Shown in pieces: positions 30,142 to 38,169 of a DNA stretch of 64,000 nucleotides; positions within the stretch are counted from its first letter, which is position 1; every line of letters starts with the position of its first letter. The stretch is from VBDM01 sp963699535 (lineage in GTDB: Bacteria > Pseudomonadota > Gammaproteobacteria > Burkholderiales > SG8-39). Location: positions 186,001 to 250,000 of the forward strand of contig CAVOUJ010000020.1 of the NCBI GenBank assembly GCA_963699535.1. Direction: 5' to 3'. Position numbers and translations under genes: made by a program. The notes below the pieces were generated by a model. That model was not told the origin of the DNA. It was given only the letters and a program-made list of their open reading frames with translations, and did no database searches.

Positions 30142-31413
30142 CTAGGATACCCAGCGAACGACGCCGGCGACGCCGTCCACCGCGACCAGAGCGCCGTCGG
30201 GAATGCGCCGGGTCGCATCCGGAACTCCCAGCACCGCCGGAACCCCGCGCTCGCGTGCAAGCGACGCCAGATGCGAGGTGCTCCCGCCCAGTTCCGCCAC
30301 CACGCCCGCGACGTAGCCGAGCGTCTGGCCGAGCGCCGGCCCGGCCACCGTGGTCACGACGACGTCCCCCCGCGCCACACGCTCCAGCTCGCACTCGCAG
30401 TTGACGATACGGGCGCGGCCCGTCCCCCAGCCGATACCCGACGGATGGCCGTTGAGACGCGGATGCTGCAGCCAGATCTCATCGGGAACCTGAGCCTCGG
30501 CGACGTGCAAAGGCCGCGCCTGAAGAACCTTGATCCCCGAGTCGTCGAGCGCCCATTCGATCTCCACCGGTCCGCCGACGATCTCCTCTGCGCGGCGCAT
30601 GAAGAGGCCCAGCTCGGCGAGCTGCTCGCCGTCGAGGCAGCGCGCGCCGAAAAGCGTGCGCGAAAGCGTCTTCCTGCCGTGAATGCAGCCGACGCCGTGA
30701 TACTTCATGCCCAGCGCAGACTCCTTCAACTCCCCATCGCGATCGAGCACGTAGCGGTCCGGCGCAACCTCTCCCTGCGCGATCGCCGAGCCCAGGCCCC
30801 ATGTTGCATTGACGAGCATGTCGCCCTCGGCGGTGCGTGAAAGGCCTCCTCCCGAGACGCGGGCGGCGACCAACGGCTGAACGATGAGCGCCATCGCCGT
30901 ATCGGCGGGGTCGAGCGCGTGCGTCGCCATGTAGCGAAGCGCACGCGTGGACCAGAGCGCGGCCCAGCAGGCTCTCACCGCGGTAAGGAACTCCTCTTCG
31001 CCGTGCAGCTCCAGGAAGCTCTCGAACTGGCCGGCAAAGCTCGAGTCGGAACGATCCTCGACCAGCGCGGAGGAGCGCACCACGCCGTGCGACCCCGATG
31101 CAGCGATCGCCCTCCACGCGGCAAGCATGGGCTCGCACAGCGCCGGGGCGATCGGGCGTTCCATCAAACCGAGCTTCATGCCGAGCGCATGGCGCCGCGC
31201 CTGCGGGCGATCTTTCACGGCGAATACCGCGCGCGCGGTCGCGTCGAGACCCAGCGCGGCGAGCTGCCCTCGATACGCCTGCGCGTCCACCGCGTAACCG
31301 CCCGGCGTCGGCATTCCCGCCTGACCGAGCGCGGCGAGGCTTGCCGCCTTGGAACCGAAGCGCGCGGCGTCGGTCGCCTCGGGCGAGCTCAAGGGAACGA
31401 CAATGGGCGCCAT
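30142..31413 (-). CDS. Two-domain PEP-synthase-like phosphotransferase (ATP-grasp plus swivelling His domain)
   Basis: 423 residues. The N-terminal PPDK/PEP-synthase ATP-binding domain shows GSKAASLAALGQAGMPTPGG, VVRSSALVEDRSDSSFAGQ and the EIEWALDD acidic site. The C-terminal swivelling domain carries the phosphohistidine motif GGSTSHLASLARERGVPAVLG. The pyruvate/PEP TIM barrel is missing altogether, so this is not PEP synthase or PPDK. Comparable truncated layouts occur in dikinase-type enzymes such as phenylphosphate synthase components and rifampin phosphotransferase, so a different acceptor is likely. It sits 2 bases after an alcohol dehydrogenase gene. No frameshift. Confidence 0.85.
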   Translation of the reverse strand: MAPIVVPLSSPEATDAARFGSKAASLAALGQAGMPTPGGYAVDAQAYRGQLAALGLDATARAVFAVKDRPQARRHALGMKLGLMERPIAPALCEPMLAAWRAIAASGSHGVVRSSALVEDRSDSSFAGQFESFLELHGEEEFLTAVRACWAALWSTRALRYMATHALDPADTAMALIVQPLVAARVSGGGLSRTAEGDMLVNATWGLGSAIAQGEVAPDRYVLDRDGELKESALGMKYHGVGCIHGRKTLSRTLFGARCLDGEQLAELGLFMRRAEEIVGGPVEIEWALDDSGIKVLQARPLHVAEAQVPDEIWLQHPRLNGHPSGIGWGTGRARIVNCECELERVARGDVVVTTVAGPALGQTLGYVAGVVAELGGSTSHLASLARERGVPAVLGVPDATRRIPDGALVAVDGVAGVVRWVS

Positions 31414-31415
31414 GG

Positions 31416-32459
31416 CTAGGCTTGCGAGTCGATCACGATGCGCAGGATCCGGCTCGGATTGCGCTCGTACTCCTCGAACGCCGCCGCGGCGTCGGTGAGC
31501 GGGTATTTGGCGGTGATGAACCCGTTCACGTCCACCGCACCGGAGGCGACGAGCTGGATGCTCGGGTTCATGTCCTGGGGAGTCAGCGCGCGCGAGCCGA
31601 TGATGCTGATCTCCCCGAAATAGAGCGGGAAGCTGCTGAAACCGCGGACCGCTTCGTGGCTCACGGCAAAGGCGGAGAAGCGCCCGCCCGGCCGCAGCAT
31701 GTCCATCGCCGCCCGAAGGGTTTCGGCGCCTCCGGCGGCGTCGATCACGACGTCGGCTCCTTTGCCCCCGGTGAGGCGCTTCACTTCGTCGACCGCCTTG
31801 TCCACGGACGCCGCGATGACGTGGTGCGCGCCCATGCGCACCGCCATGTCGAGCTTCCACTTGGTGCGCGACACGGCGATTACGGGGGTCGCACCGGTCA
31901 GCACGGCGAGCCGTGTGTGCAGCAGACCCGCCGTGCCCTGCCCGAGGACGACCACCGATTCCGCCGTCGCTACCCCCACGCGGTGCTGGGCGTGGCGCAC
32001 GGTGGCGAGCGTCTCGATGATCGTGGCAGCATCGAGCGGCAGCTCAGGCGGTAGCACGTGGATGTAGCGCGAGAGCAGCGCCACGTACTGGCTGAGCGAG
32101 CCCTCGACCTCGCGGCCGAACAAGCCGGCGTTGCGGCACAGATTGCCGGCCCCGCGGACGCACTGGTCGCACTTCCCGCAGGTGATGATGGGATTGATGA
32201 GGACGTGCTGACCGGTCGTAAGCCCCGAGACATCGTCGCCGATGGAGTCGATGATCCCGGTCGATTCATGGCCCATCACGACCGGGAAGCGGATTCCGGG
32301 ATGCTCGCCGGTGTAGATCGAAAGATCGGTATGGCAGACCGCGGTAGCCGCGGTTCGAACGACGACCTCCCCGGGGCCCGCCTCGGGCTTCTTCCGGTCG
32401 ACGATCTCGAGCTTGCGGGGCGCCTGAAGGACTGCGGTCCGACTTCCGTTGCTGCTCAT
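31416..32459 (-). CDS. Zinc-dependent alcohol dehydrogenase (MDR family)
   Basis: 347 residues. The catalytic zinc site is visible as CHTD near residue 43 and GHEST near residue 64. The structural zinc site is the four-cysteine lobe CGKCDQCVRGAGNLC, and the NAD-binding motif is VVVLGQGTAGLLH. All key residues are present and the frame is intact. It stops 2 bases before the PEP-synthase-like gene and begins 21 bases after the M24 gene, inside the same minus-strand run. Substrate unknown; context suggests an alcohol intermediate of a carboxylate pathway. Confidence 0.92.
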   Translation of the reverse strand: MSSNGSRTAVLQAPRKLEIVDRKKPEAGPGEVVVRTAATAVCHTDLSIYTGEHPGIRFPVVMGHESTGIIDSIGDDVSGLTTGQHVLINPIITCGKCDQCVRGAGNLCRNAGLFGREVEGSLSQYVALLSRYIHVLPPELPLDAATIIETLATVRHAQHRVGVATAESVVVLGQGTAGLLHTRLAVLTGATPVIAVSRTKWKLDMAVRMGAHHVIAASVDKAVDEVKRLTGGKGADVVIDAAGGAETLRAAMDMLRPGGRFSAFAVSHEAVRGFSSFPLYFGEISIIGSRALTPQDMNPSIQLVASGAVDVNGFITAKYPLTDAAAAFEEYERNPSRILRIVIDSQA

Positions 32460-32480
32460 TCGTCCTTCGTTGCGGTGCCT

Positions 32481-33751
32481 TCAGCGCGGGAACAGGGTCG
32501 AGTAGCCCGGCATCGGATCGACCACCGTGATCTGCTCGACCGGGAAGTTGGAGATGAGCTCGACCTTGTCCTTGTGCACGATCAGCATCTCCTCGATGCG
32601 CACGCCCCACTCGAACTTCTTGCCGTGCTGGGTTTCCAGCGCGAACACCATGCCTTCCTTGATATCGACCGGGTGGTCGAGCGACCAGATGCGCGAGATC
32701 ACCGGCTGGTCGTACTGCGCGAGGCCGAGGCCGTGGCCCCAGAGGTTGGCTGCGGCCTGGTCCTCTTCCTCGTAGCCCCAGGCTTCCTTCGCCGATGGCC
32801 ACTTCGAGGCGATCTCGCGCGTGGTGGTGCCGACCTTCACCGCCTTGATCGAGTCGTACAGCCACTTGAGCGCCGTCGCGTAGATGTCCTTCTGCTCCTG
32901 GTCGGCTCCTTGCCCGGCGCAGTAGGTGCGGTAGTAGCAGGACTTGTAGCCGTTCCAGGTGAGCGCGGCCAGGTCCATGAAGACGATGTCGCCGGGCTTG
33001 ACGATGCGGTCGGAGAAATTGCGCCAGTTCGGCCAGGTGTTCGGGCCGGAGGACACGATCACGTCCTCGACGTCCTCCATGCCCGGGGATGTTGTAGAGG
33101 AACTCCATGATGTGCGCGGTGAGCTGGTTCTCGGTGCGGCCGGGCTTGAGGAACTTCATGAACTCCCAGTGCGCCGCGTCGCCGATCGCGCCGACCATGC
33201 GCAGCGCCTCCTGCTCGTCCTCGTTCTTGACCGCGCGCGCCTCCATCATCGGCGTCATGCCGTCGGTCCACTCGATCTTCTCGTCGCTCGAAGATCTGGA
33301 TCATGTTGATGTCGATGAAGTCGACGCCGAGCTTCTGCCCAGCGACGCCCGCTTTCTTCATCTCCTGCTTGATGGCGTTGGTGAACTTCCTCACCTGCGA
33401 GAGCGAGGCGGGACCGGCCGCGCCCTTGATCCAGGCGTAGGACCAGCGCACGTGGTCCTTCGGGATCCACGGCGAGTGGCGCTCGATCTGCATGCCGATG
33501 TCGCCCTGCTCGAACAGCACCGGCGCGTCGTCGCCGCAAAGCAGCGCGTAGCGCAGCCCGGGCTTCAGCCGGTTCCAGCCGGGAGTGAGCGTGCTGGTGA
33601 CGTAGCGGCAGTTCTCGTCGTACATGAGCAGCATCGCGCCCAGCCCGTGCGCCTTCATGCGCTCGCGCGCCCGCTCGAGGCGGTACTTGCGCAGCCGGTC
33701 CCAGTTGATGCGCTGCTGCCAGTCCAGTCCCACCATTCCCGCGTTTGCCAT
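32481..33751 (-). CDS. M24 (pita-bread fold) metallopeptidase family protein, frameshifted, atypical metal site
   Basis: About 420 residues: a creatinase-type N-terminal domain, then the pita-bread domain. Histidine and glutamate ligands are visible in GHGLGLAQYD, FALETQHG and VRIEEMLIV. The first aspartate is in VFMDLAALTWNGY, but the position usually held by the second aspartate (the S-D of GYxSD) is a cysteine in GYKSCYYRTY. The protein may therefore bind one metal, or act without the standard dinuclear centre, as creatinase does. Frame breaks near 33290 and 33085 are single-base errors. Start ATG at 33751. It could be an Xaa-Pro peptidase relative or a lyase-like member such as DddP. Confidence 0.85.
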
Positions 33752-33800
33752 TCCTGTCTCCGTCTCGAATGTTGAGTAAAAGTTGCTGGGTTCGGACGCT

Positions 33801-34789
33801 CTAGTCCACCGTTGCGCCGGACTCTTTCGCGACCTTGCGCCCAGCGCTGCGTGTCGGCGGCGACGTAGGCGGCGAACGCTGCGGGCGACGGGCTGGTGAC
33901 GACATCGACGCCGCCCTTCGTCAGCCGCTCGACGACATCGGGGGTTTTCATCGTCTGCAGCAACACCGCGTACAGGCGATTCGACGACTTCGCTTGGACG
34001 TGCCCGCGGGAACGAAGATGCCCTGCCAGGACCCCGATTTGCTCTCGGCATAACCGGACTCGATCATCGTCGGGACGTTCGGCAGCTGATCGAGCCGCTT
34101 CGCGCTGACCACGACCAGGGCCTTCAGCCGCCCGCCCTGGATATGGCCGAGCGCCGATGACACCGTGGTGAACATCATGTGCGTTTCGCCGGCGATCAGG
34201 CCGGTGACTGCAGGGCCTGCACCGCCCTTGTAGGGCACGTGCACCATGTCCAGCCCTTCGGCCTTCCTGATCAGCTCCATCTCCAGGCGGTTCTGGCTGC
34301 CGCTGCCCGGCGAGCCGTAGTTGAGCTTGCCCGGGTTGGCCTTGGCGTAGGCGATCATGCTCCTTCACGCGTGTTGGGCGGGAACGACGGGTGCGCGACC
34401 AGCACGCCCGGTACGTCCACGATCTGCGTCACGGCGATGAAATCCTTGAGCGGGTTCACGGCGAGCTTCGGGAAAACGCCGGGGTTGATGGCGACCGTGC
34501 CGATGTTGCCGAGGTAGATCGTGTAGCCGTCCGGGGCCGAGCTGCGCGGCCGCCTCCATGCCGATGTTGCCCGAGGCGCCGCCCCGGTTCTCGATGACGA
34601 TCTGCTGGCCGAGCAGCTCGCCGAGCTGCGGCTGGAAGATGCGGCCGACGAAATCCGACGCGCCGCCCGGCGCGAACGGGATGATCATCTTCACCGGCCG
34701 GTTCGGATAGGCGCTCTGCGCGGCGCGAAAGCACCGGAAACAGGGCCAAGCACAGCGCGAACCACCGCCTTCAATCCGAATTTCGCCAT
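33801..34789 (-). CDS. Bug/TctC-type carboxylate receptor, several frameshifts
   Basis: Periplasmic receptor of the Bug family in at least four frame pieces. They read MAKFGLKAVVRAV (start 34789), KMIIPFAPGGASDFVGRIFQ, VIENRGGASGNIGMEAA, then KANPGKLNYGSPGSGSQNR, VPYKGGAGPAVTG and a C-terminal RLTKGGVDVVTSPSPAAFAAYV. Corrected length is near 329 residues, normal for the family. Breaks are near 34725, 34540, 34370, 34000 and 33840. The stop is TAG at 33803. It lies between a Gfo/Idh/MocA gene and the M24 gene, so it probably delivers the compound that this operon degrades. Confidence 0.85.
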
Positions 34790-34806
34790 ACGTCCTCCGT
34801 TCTGGG

Positions 34807-35942
34807 TCAACCTGCCGATCCGCAATCCGCGCGGCTTTTCATCCTCCGCCGAAATCGGCAGCGGCAGCGCGCGCTTGAGCCTCGCCGAGAGGTCGAACGC
34901 CTTGGTCAGCATCAGGCGGTTGTGCGCCTCTGCGGCGGTCGCGTGCTGCGTCGGGACGCCCACCGCCAGGCGGTTCAGCCACTGCTCGGTTTCGTCGCGC
35001 ATCGGGCCGCGCAGCTCACCGAGCGCCATGTCCCCCGGCGGATAGCTGCCGAGAAAATCGACCCGCCGCGCCGCGTCGGGCGCATAGCCTTCGCCTTGCG
35101 CTGCCGTGGTCGCGAGCACGATGTCGCGGTGCGTGTCGTCGATGGTGAGCACGCCCTCGGTGCCGACGATGCCCGACCTCGAGGCTGTAGACGGCGCCCG
35201 GCCAGACCGTGGGCAGCGCCCAGGAGATAGAAGCGTGATAGAGGCTCCCGTCCTCGAATGTGATCATGCCCGCCGTCGCGTCGGTGCCGCCGCACAAGGG
35301 GCCCAGGGCCTTGTCCACCGACCGGGCATAGATCTCCGCCGGGCGTTTGGACTCCATCATCCACATGACGACGTCCAGCGCGTGAGTCCCGGAGATCACC
35401 ATCGGCGAGATCCCGGAGGGATCGTCGGTCCGCTTGTAGTTGTCCAGCGCGACCAGCCGGTTCATGAAGGCCCGCGAGGTCACCAGGGTCACGTCGCCGA
35501 GCTGCCCGGTGCGCACCTTTTCCTTGGCCGCCAGCCAGCGGCGGCGGAAGCGCTGCGTATAGCCGACCACGGCATCCACCCCGGATCTCTTGATGGCCGC
35601 GAGCACGCGCTCCGAGTCGGCGAGCGATGTCGCGAGCGGCTTCTCGATGAGGAGCGGGAGTTTCCTTTCAACCGCCGAAAGGATCGGATCGACATGGAGA
35701 TGTTCGTCGGTTGCGATGATGGCCGCTGTCACCTCGGGGCGCGCCAGCAGTTCCCGGAAATCGGAAGTCACGAAGTCCGCGCGGATCTTCTCCCCGACGA
35801 GCTTTGCCCGGTCAGGCTTGATCTCCGCGAGGCCGATGAAATCGACCTGCGGGTGGCGCGCCGCGACTTCTCCGCGGAACAAGCCGACGCGGCCCCCGCC
35901 GATGATCGCGAGGCCGATGCGCTTGGGGTTCTTCTTCGGCAT
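34807..35942 (-). CDS. Gfo/Idh/MocA family NAD(P)-dependent oxidoreductase, frameshifted
   Basis: The Rossmann domain starts at residue 8 with IGLAIIGGGRVGLFRGEVAA. The conserved EKPLATS motif lies near residue 97 and the family domain continues to GTHALDVVMWMME, with the catalytic histidine. One base error near 35178 moves the frame (VYSLE to GIVGTEGVLTIDDTHRDI); the rest runs on without a stop into the receptor start. The true stop is probably the TGA at 34809, which needs one more frame correction; the 3' end is therefore uncertain. Substrate is likely a sugar or inositol-like polyol or a related cyclic compound. Confidence 0.82.
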
Positions 35943-35952
35943 TTCAATAATG

Positions 35953-36029
35953 GACCCTTGAAAGACTCATCACCCGGTGCGATCGCGATTCATTCGGGGC
36001 CGGGCTGGGTGATGAGTCTTTCAAGGGTC
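35953..36029. repeat. Perfect 23-base inverted repeat with 31-base spacer
   Basis: The left arm at 35953-35975 begins GACCCTTGAAAG; the right arm at 36007-36029 is its exact reverse complement and ends CTTTCAAGGGTC. It lies between two minus-strand Gfo/Idh/MocA genes. No T-run follows on either strand. It could be an intergenic palindromic element, a transcript-stabilising hairpin or an assembly fold-back. Confidence 0.9.
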
Positions 36030-36050
36030 TGGTTTTCGTAACTCTTGCGA

Positions 36051-36402
36051 CTACGCCGCTGCGCGGACCGACTTCGCCGGCTTCAGCGGGAGCGACACCG
36101 GCTCGTTCTTCTCCGCCGAGATGTCCGCGGCGATGTACACCTCCATGACCATGCGCGCGTGTTCCGGCGTCACCATCACGGGCCGGTCGAGCGCCACCGC
36201 TTCGAGGAAGTGAATCGTTTCCGCCGCCATCGGCCCGGCATAGGTGTGCTCGACGCGCTCCCCCGGCATGGTGGACATGGGCAGCTGCATGCCCTTGTCC
36301 ATGGTGTTCAGCACGACGTCGCGATGGCTGTCGTCGACGAGCAGAGCGCCCTCGGTGCCGACCATTTCGATCCAGGTGGTGGAAAAATTCGGATAGCCCG
36401 GT
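36051..36402 (-). CDS. Gfo/Idh/MocA oxidoreductase, C-terminal part only (cut by chimeric junction)
   Basis: The last 115 or so residues of a second Gfo/Idh/MocA protein, from GYPNFSTTWIEMVGTEGALLV to the stop at 36051. The segment parallels the C-terminal domain of the neighbouring oxidoreductase (MVGTEGALLVDDSHRDVV against IVGTEGVLTIDDTHRDIV). The N-terminal Rossmann domain is absent; in its place the same frame continues into an AzlC membrane protein. This is the first chimeric join. GC drops sharply across it. Confidence 0.82.
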
Positions 36403-36731
36403 TCATCGGTCAGCAAATAGGCTAACAGGAGTTTCCATCCGGACGATAACTTTCTGAGGTAAGGCGCCAGGGATGCGCTGTACAGCAGGTGGCGCAGATT
36501 CACGATGGCAATGGTGAGCACAATGACCATACCCGGAACAGCCGCATGCACCAACTGTGAGGCCAGGAATTGGGATGACCCGGCGAAGACTATCCAGGAC
36601 ATGGACTGAGCTTGCGAAATGCTCAAGCCTGCATCGATGGCCAGCACGCCATAGATCAATCCGAACGGGAATACACCCACGAGCAGCGGGAATTCGGCTC
36701 GAACTCCCGCCCAGAAACTGGAACGGTTCAT
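36403..36731 (-). CDS. azlC: AzlC family branched-chain amino acid exporter, N-terminal part only (cut by junction)
   Basis: The first 110 residues of an AzlC protein: FWAGVRAEFPLLVGVFPFG, VFAGSSQFLASQL and NLRHLLYSASLAPYLRKLS, ending at LLAYLLTDE. The remaining C-terminal half is missing because the frame passes into the Gfo/Idh/MocA fragment. AzlC works with the small AzlD protein, which is not present here. It lies 12 bases after the acyltransferase gene. The lower GC and different codon use mark the start of the second piece of DNA. Confidence 0.82.
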
Positions 36732-36743
36732 GATAAGGAATCC

Positions 36744-37465
36744 CTATCTCGTTTGGGGAACGCCCGGGTAATCTCCCGCTTCCATACCGAGAACCAAATC
36801 GTGGATCATGCCCTCAAGCACCTTTAGGATCCGCGAGCGTTCTTCGACAGGCGATGAAATCGCATGATACCCGATCGGATCCCCGACCTTGACAACTCGC
36901 TGTCTTGCATTGACTGCAAGCGGATAAAAATTGAGGCTCCTGCCTGTTCTTTGATAATAAAGTTCACCCAGCCATGTGAATCCCTTCTTGAAGGGGGCCA
37001 TTCCAAGCCTGGGATCGATGGGCATTGTCGGATCCTCTGGGAACACGATCAGGAACTGACCTTCGAGCAATAATTCCAAGCTGCGCTGAATAGTGATCCG
37101 TAATCCATCCGGATTTGGGTATACCGAAACGCAGCCTATTGAATTAAGAAGAGGAACGCTGATTTTACACACGACTTTGGATACCCACAGGCTGACCGGT
37201 GGGTGCAGATGAAATTCCTTCTCAACGAAGTCCTGCCGGAGGTAATCCGGAGCCTCCACCGGATCGAGCATCGCCGAGACGATCCACGGGTACAGCCTCA
37301 CCGGCAGGCTGGCTGCGGCCGCGATCGGACCGAGGGATCCCATATGATTTCCTACTAACACAGCCGGGCCGCGCGCGCAGGCAGTTTCTCGCCGCCCTCG
37401 AGCTCCCCGCCCCAGATCAGGTGTTGAAACGCAGCCCGCAAAATTCGATAGAGGGGTTCCGCCAT
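36744..37465 (-). CDS. PlsC-like lysophospholipid/glycerol acyltransferase with degenerate motifs, one frameshift
   Basis: About 240 residues. The N-terminus MAEPLYRILRAAF starts at 37465; one small error near 37370 (a GC repeat too long) breaks the frame before GPAVLVGNHMGSLGP. The acyltransferase block I is recognisable, but the aspartate of HX4D is replaced by glycine (NHMGSLG), and block III reads FPEDPT rather than FPEGT. Conserved hydrophobic stretches fit a membrane-associated enzyme. Its start lies 10 bases after the kdpE stop, so it may be transcribed with the regulator genes. A role in phospholipid synthesis is uncertain. Confidence 0.75.
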
Positions 37466-37475
37466 GAGCAAACTT

Positions 37476-38166
37476 TCAAAACCTTAACCGGTAGCCCACA
37501 CCAGGTTCCGTGAGGAGATAATGCGGCCGGGCGGGATCAGGTTCGATCTTCCGGCGCAGGTTGCTGATATTAACGCGCAGGATGTGCATTTCGCTCTCGT
37601 AGGCTGTCCCCCAAACCTGCCTGAGCAATTGACGATGGGTGATGACCTTGCCGGCGTTTTGCATGAGCAGGCGTCAGGATGTCGTACTCAGTGGGGGTAA
37701 GCGAGATCTCTTGATCACCGCACAGTGACCAACGCGGCGGGACAGGTCCATTTGCAGGTCGTCCACCTGCAGAGCTGGGTTCATCGGATTTATCGGTCAG
37801 CCGCCGCAAGGCGACGCGCATGCGCGCCATGAGTTCGCCGGTGCCGAAGGGTTTGGTCAGGTAATCGTCCGCGCCTGCATCGAGGGCGGCGATCTTGTCG
37901 CTCTCTGCCTCGCGGACCGAAAGGATAATGATCGGGGTTTGCGACCATTCACGCAGGCGGCGCGTGACTTCGATGCCGTCGATATCGGGCAGACCTAGGT
38001 CGAGGATGATGATATCGGGCCGGCTGCTCAGGACCGCGTTGATGGCTTCCTGTCCGTTGGCGGCTTCAAATGTCATAAAACCCTGGGCGGTCAGAGCGGT
38101 TCGCAGGTACCGGCGAATGGCAGTTTCGTCATCCACCACCAGCACGCGCTGACCGAGTTCACCCAT
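37476..38166 (-). CDS. kdpE: KdpE response regulator (OmpR family), one frameshift
   Basis: About 230 residues. The receiver domain contains VLVVDDE, the phosphorylation site IIILDLGLPDIDG near residue 54 and the lysine of YLTKPFGTGEL. The winged-helix domain is in another frame: VITHRQLLRQVWG, ILRVNISNLRRKIEPDP and PGVGYRLRF. A one-base error near 37670 joins them. It is directly downstream of kdpD, 3 bases away, and would activate the kdp operon at low potassium or high ionic stress. Confidence 0.93.
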
Positions 38167-38169
38167 GGA

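Noticed and set aside
36051..36731. A novel AzlC-oxidoreductase fusion protein
   Set aside because: Both parts are truncated at the same point and base composition changes there, which fits a chimeric join.
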